Assembly: GCA_002900995.3 (NCBI GenBank)
Contig: PJEW03000045.1
Span: 1 to 21,499, forward strand
Reading direction: 5' to 3'
Source: Ganoderma boninense
Taxonomy: Eukaryota > Basidiomycota > Agaricomycetes > Polyporales > Polyporaceae
Length of the DNA: 21,499 bases
Below the pieces are notes generated by a model. That model was not told the origin of the DNA. It saw only the letters and a program-made list of their open reading frames with translations, and ran no database searches. The translations under genes and the position numbers were made by a program. Shown one piece after another: positions 17,573-21,499 of this stretch. The number at the start of each line of letters is the position of its first letter. The first letter of the stretch is position 1.

Positions 17573-18107
17573 CTACAACAGTGGAGCGACGCCGCCCGCG
17601 GCGCGTGGGAGCTGCATAGTGGGGGGGGGCAGAGCGATGCCTTGCAGCGGTGAGGGGGTGTAGGCGAACGAATTTGCTGGTGGGAGGGTGTGCTGGAATG
17701 GAGAAGGGGCCGAGGGGCCGGGGCCGTGAGCGGTTCCTGTACGTTCGGATATCCGCGGAGCGCGGTGTGCCTTCCTGGTGCACATCTGGTGCTGCGGGTC
17801 TGGTGCCAGCACGGCAGCCTTGCTCGCCATGTTCGGTGTGGCCGCCGATTCTCGACCTGGCCGCCGGTTTGGGACCCTTGCCCGGCAAGTGCGCAGATGG
17901 AGGGGGGGCGGGGGGAGGGATCACGCATCGGGTAGTCTTGGGGCGATTGGGCCGGTCTGGCTGCCCGCCAGCCTGTCCCTCCGGTGGTGGGTCGTAGTAG
18001 TCGTCTGGGGTTGGGAACGGCGATTGGGCGCGAGGCGGAGCAGCGCTGGGGTCCGGGGGGGAGGAGACAACTCGCCCCGCTCGATTGCGGCGGCGATGCG
18101 AGGGCAT
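17573..18107 (-). pseudogene. LINE ORF1 N-terminal region (Pro-rich)
   Basis: From an ATG at 18107 the minus strand is open through to the foldback junction. It encodes MPSHRRRNRAGR, then QSPFPTPDDYYDPPPEGQ, then a Pro/Arg/Ala-rich, low-complexity chain with PPPAPPPSA. LINE ORF1 proteins in fungi often start with such disordered, basic stretches, and the ORF1 core continues directly beyond the foldback element. Another minus-strand frame is open over the same interval and continues into the foldback element, so the choice of frame is uncertain. A run of nine G at 17621-17629 lies inside. Confidence 0.4.
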
Positions 18108-19500
18108 TAGTAGTTCGCCTCGTTATGTTGCTGCTCTTTGTGCGGTCGCATCTTTCGTCGTAGAGTGGGTGGAAGTTGCACTCTGGCTGCCTCACCCGGA
18201 ATCCTGTTTGCGAATCATTGGCGTGCCAGGCTTTCGGCACTACAGGGAAAGGGTGGGGGGGGTGCGGGAAAAGGGGCCGTCTGGGGGGCCCGGTTTCCCT
18301 GGACTTGCGGCTTTCCCGCCCCTTTCCCACCTCTTTTCTTACTTCACGCTCCTTTCGTCGTCGCCCTCGTGACAGCTCCCCGTTGCAGGATCTCGTCCTT
18401 TGATTGATTCGGGGGGGGGAGGGTACGTGCCGTTTCTGGGGCCCGGGCCCCCCAAATCGGCTTTCCATCCCCGGTCTAGGCCATCTGTCACGAACATGTA
18501 AAGGGTTTCCGTCGGTCCTTTTTGTTTACCGCCCCCCCCATGCACTCCTTTGGCTGGTCAGCAGTTATGGGGTACTCGTTTGAGGGGGTTTACTCACGGG
18601 ATCGTCCCCGGTCTGTACTGGAGTTGCCATGGATGGAGAAGCCATCCGCTGGCCACTTTAAACCCTCCCCCGGGCCGGGGGGGGGCCCTTTAGACCCCAA
18701 CCGTTCGCTTTCCTGGCCTTTTGCCGGGGGGGGGACTCTTGGCGCGGGTTTGGAGGGCTACGCCAGGGGCTTTAAGACACCGGGGTGGGGGTGTCAGGGC
18801 CCGAGGGGTGGCTGTAGTCGTCGTGCTGCGCCGTGCGGCTGGGGTTGGCGTGCTGTCCGCGCTTGCGGATGACGAGCCCTTTCGCGGGGAATTTGCAGGG
18901 GCTAGACAGGGGGGGGGATGGGGCCTGGCTCAGTTTTTGTTTTCAATGAGAAAACCCCTTTGGAAAGGGTTTGGGGGTTTAAAAAAAAAAAATTTGGCGG
19001 GGTAGCTTTACCTCCCACGACCTTCTTCCCCTTAGAAAGTTTTCCCTTCGCGCCGGGATCTTTATCTTCTCCCCCGGCGTGGTGCCCTCTCCTTTTTTCC
19101 TGGCTCGGGGCGTTTCAGCGGCCGCAGCTTAGGGGTTCCCGCCGTCGACTTTACAGGATTGGGTGGAGGGGGAGTGGGGTTTGTTTTTTACTCCTTGGGC
19201 TTCGGCAGGCTAAGGGGAGGGAGGGTGATTGGGGGGTTTTGGGGAGTGCATTTCGGCTCCAGGATGCGTTTGGAGTCGACGCATTTTAGTCCGGTTTTTG
19301 CACACAGCAGCCAGCTTCGCTCTCCTCCTTTTAAAGCGCTGTTGCCCGCGGGTCAGGTGGCAAGCCCCCCTTTACTATCCCGGCCTGGGTCAGTCGGAAG
19401 ATTTCCCGGTTTACAGGTATTTGTGCGGGCCTGGTTTTTTGCTGGGGCCGGGGTACCCCTTGTCTGTGGCGCGTTCTGACTGGTCCGCCTCGGCGGGCTT
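18108..19500. other. Unassigned GC-rich stretch with G9 runs
   Basis: This may hold the LINE 5' UTR and the next unit upstream, but no boundary is visible. Runs of exactly nine G occur at 18411-18419, 18677-18685, 18726-18734 and 18909-18917, and a run of twelve A is at about 18981-18992. Minus-strand frames are Pro/Arg-rich (for example RTVGV and PPRPGGGFKV segments) and repeatedly interrupted. No domain is recognised on either strand. Confidence 0.4.
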
Positions 19501-19506
19501 TTCACG

Positions 19507-20650
19507 TTAGCTCAATCTCGGGCCCCGTCCAGGATTGCTCGCCCCCACCGGGGGTTGTCGAATGTCCTCTCTGGGTCCTGGAGGGTCGTTGGGATCAGGG
19601 CGGGTCGTGCTTCGCACTTTAAATCCCCATTTTTCCACACGGTCAGCGAGCGCTCCCTTTCCACGTCTAGGGCCCGGGTTTCTCACTTTTGGGGCGGGGG
19701 GCCAGCGTGCCAGGTTGTGGGATGGTTTCAGGTCGAAAATTCGAGGGGACGACCAGCGCAGCCCTGAATGAGTCAACAGTTTTCGTGAGGTACACGTGCA
19801 ACTCATGGGTTCGACACCGAACAGGGCCTGCCGCCTCGCCCCACGTGCTACCTATTCAGCAAGCGCCAAGCGCTGCCTTCTGCGCAGGGGACACTCCACC
19901 TATTCCTCCTCAGCACCCGGGTTTTAGGGGCTCTGAAAACTTTTTCTACCCTTTGGGTGGGTGCGACCGGGCCCATGAGGGCTATCACATCCTGGTAGGC
20001 TGTTGCCTCCTGCCTTCCACACGCTGTTAAGAAATGCTCTTCTTCCCGCCTCAGGCTGCGCACCAAGACGGCCAGATCTTGGGCGCCAGAGTGGGCTGGC
20101 TCGCGTCCTTGGCCAGGCTTTTTGAGCATCGCGGCTGCATCCATTTGGGGGACCGAGCCTCCTGTTCAACTCGAGGATGACTGTCACCTCGACTAGGGGG
20201 GTTGTTCGGGGCCGCTGGGGCCTCCTATTTTCGCATCCTGGAGGGCACATGCAGCAAACCCTTCCACCCCAGGCAACGGAGGTTTACAACTCCTTTTTTG
20301 CCCAGACAATTTCTGACCAGGCACTGGGGGGGCAGGCCTTAGAGCCGTGAAACCTTTATCCCCAGCTCGCCATCTTTTTTCCCAAAAATGGTGTCTGTTC
20401 ACTTTTGCTCGGCGTGGCACATTGTGGAAAGTGGAGTGCTTGCCTGCAGTCATGGCGGGTCGCAGTGGAAGTGGATAGGGGGTCCTGGCAGTCGGATGGG
20501 TTTTTGGGGACGTAACGCCCGTGCGCTGGTCGCCCAGTTTTTTTATGCAAGGGGTGGAGACAAGCGAGTGTGGGAGGACTTTGTTAAACCCACTTGCCCG
20601 CCAGATTAGCCTATAGTCTAGATTTTCATGTGCTCTGGAGGGGAACACGA
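19507..20650 (-). other. Coding-like minus-strand stretch, unrecognised
   Basis: Several consecutive minus-strand frames look like fragments of one degraded protein. At 20144-19848 it reads MDAAAMLKKPGQGREPAHSG, then AQDLAVLVRSLRREEEHFLT and TAYQDVIALMGPVAPTQ, an Arg/Glu-rich helical segment. At about 19700-19550 it reads GALADRVEKWGFKVRSTTRP, then PDPNDPPGPRED. Upstream (20650-20193) the frame is Pro/Lys-rich. The amino-acid balance suggests a retroelement gag or ORF1-type protein, but no motif proves this. The orientation matches the LINE. Confidence 0.25.
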
Positions 20651-21499
20651 GTAGGATGTACTGAGGACGGGCCTCTTGAGGATGTGGCGTGGCGCTATTT
20701 TCATTCCTTTGGGAGTATTTGCTTGCCCTTTCTTAGCATCTCTGTGGAGCTCAGCCCGGGGTCTGGCTTAATCTCATTAATCTAATTTCCCCTCTGGCCC
20801 GGGCCCGGGCATCTCCCCGCGCCCGATCCCGGCGCAGGTGGGCCAAAGGTACCGGGCCCTGTCATCCATCCCCCGTGAACTCCCCGCTTTCCCCCTTTAG
20901 CGGTGGGCACGTTCCTATCCTACGCTGTCCTTGTAGGGGTACCGCTTGTGCCGTTTTCGTATTCTTTATCGGGTTTCCATTGTTTGCATGTGGCCCCCGT
21001 GGGGACCCGCTCCCCGGAGCGATGACGTGGCCGTTGGTTTCCCCCTTTCCCTCTCGACCAGCATTTGTTCGTCGTACGTTAAACGCCCCTTAGGGTTTCA
21101 AAAGGGCAAAGGGTTCCTCATGGGGGTTTAAAAGGGGGGTATACTCTTCAGAGGGCTGCTTTTATGGCGCATTTCGCTGTTTTCGTGGGCCCGGGCCTGG
21201 GCGGCTCCATGCCAGCCGTGGGAAACGCACCGTGGGTGGTGGTGCAGGAAGAGGACCCCCGCCCTAGTTTTTCCTTTTCGGGGTTCGAATTTTTCCTTCC
21301 CTCGATCGACCGATGACGTCTTTCCACGTTCTGCCCCAAAAAGGCAAGGGTCGGGGGAGGGGCCCCAAACCCCCTGCCCAAAGGGGAACGAACTGGGCAG
21401 TGCAATTCCCGGGGGGGCCGGGGGGAGGGGCAAGGGGCGGGCAACGTCCAGACAGTTTTGAAAACCTTTCGAGGCTCGAGCCGGGGACCCGGGGGTTGG
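20650..21499. other. Unassigned GC-rich right end
   Basis: It has long G and C runs and short open frames on both strands, none with a recognisable motif. Overlapping minus-strand frames at 21444-21128 are Pro/Gly/Arg-rich and look compositional. I see no gene here. Confidence 0.4.

Larger units (their letters stand above)
1622..18107 (-). mobile_element. Degenerate LINE (Tad1-like) split by two nested insertions
   Basis: A minus-strand non-LTR retrotransposon. Its domains are in the expected order for a two-ORF LINE with an apurinic-type endonuclease and an RNase H: ORF1 with a zinc-knuckle-like tail, endonuclease, reverse transcriptase, RNase H, C-terminal tail and poly(A). The host-side segments are 18107-17573, 14879-12791 and 6242-1622, about 8.0 kb in all, a reasonable length for the group. 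A foldback element interrupts ORF1 and a Gypsy element interrupts the endonuclease. No reading frame survives intact. The clade (Tad1/I group) is inferred from the RNase H and from fungal context. The 5' end and the target duplication of the LINE were not found. Confidence 0.85.

Noticed and set aside
17497..18468. Minus-strand open frame of 323 codons
   Set aside because: It crosses the foldback boundary, so its end belongs to an inserted element. It is Pro/Arg/Ser-rich and overlaps the alternative frame I favour for ORF1. I do not count it as a separate gene.
19795..19820. B-box-like word GGGTTCGACACC suggesting a tRNA
   Set aside because: No A box, acceptor stem or anticodon arm could be folded around it. 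The similar word near 21284-21296 fails the same test.

Overview
This window looks like repeat-rich genomic DNA of a filamentous fungus, most likely a basidiomycete (Agaricomycetes is my guess from the style of the retroelement proteins). I see no intact host gene, no rRNA or tRNA gene, no CRISPR array and nothing prokaryotic. Nearly all interpretable sequence is transposable-element DNA, arranged as a nest.

Outer layer: a non-LTR retrotransposon (LINE, probably Tad1-like) on the minus strand. It runs from its ORF1 N-terminus near 18107 down to a poly(A) tail, seen as poly(T), at 1622-1642. In reading order it has a Pro-rich ORF1 start (18107-17573), the ORF1 core and zinc-knuckle tail (14879-13530), an endonuclease (13200-12796 and 6237-5850), reverse transcriptase (5560-4150), a connector (4150-3200), RNase H (3180-2850) and a C-terminal tail (2850-1845). 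Every domain is broken by frameshifts and stops.

Inner layer 1: a plus-strand Ty3/Gypsy chromovirus (6243-12790) sits inside the LINE endonuclease domain. It has two LTRs of about 460 bp, a 5-bp target duplication (CCTGC on both sides), gag with a zinc knuckle, protease, RT, RNase H, integrase, GPY/F motif, chromodomain and a polypurine tract. Removing the element and one CCTGC copy restores the endonuclease reading frame across the junction.

Inner layer 2: a 2.7-kb foldback element (14880-17572) lies between the ORF1 N-terminal and core segments. It has two arms of about 1.17-1.18 kb in inverted orientation, roughly 93-95% identical by eye, around a centre of about 340 bp. It codes for nothing I recognise, its ends carry nested hairpins, and it contains repeated stem-loop modules. 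It is the least explained object in the window.

Flanks: 1-1621 is unassigned. 18108-21499 is GC-rich, full of G/C homopolymers (five runs of exactly nine G between 17621 and 18917), and has only weak coding-like signals on the minus strand.

Caution: most differences between the two LTRs, between the foldback arms, and between successive frames of the retroelement proteins are single-base insertions or deletions. Part of the apparent decay may therefore be sequencing or assembly error rather than biology.
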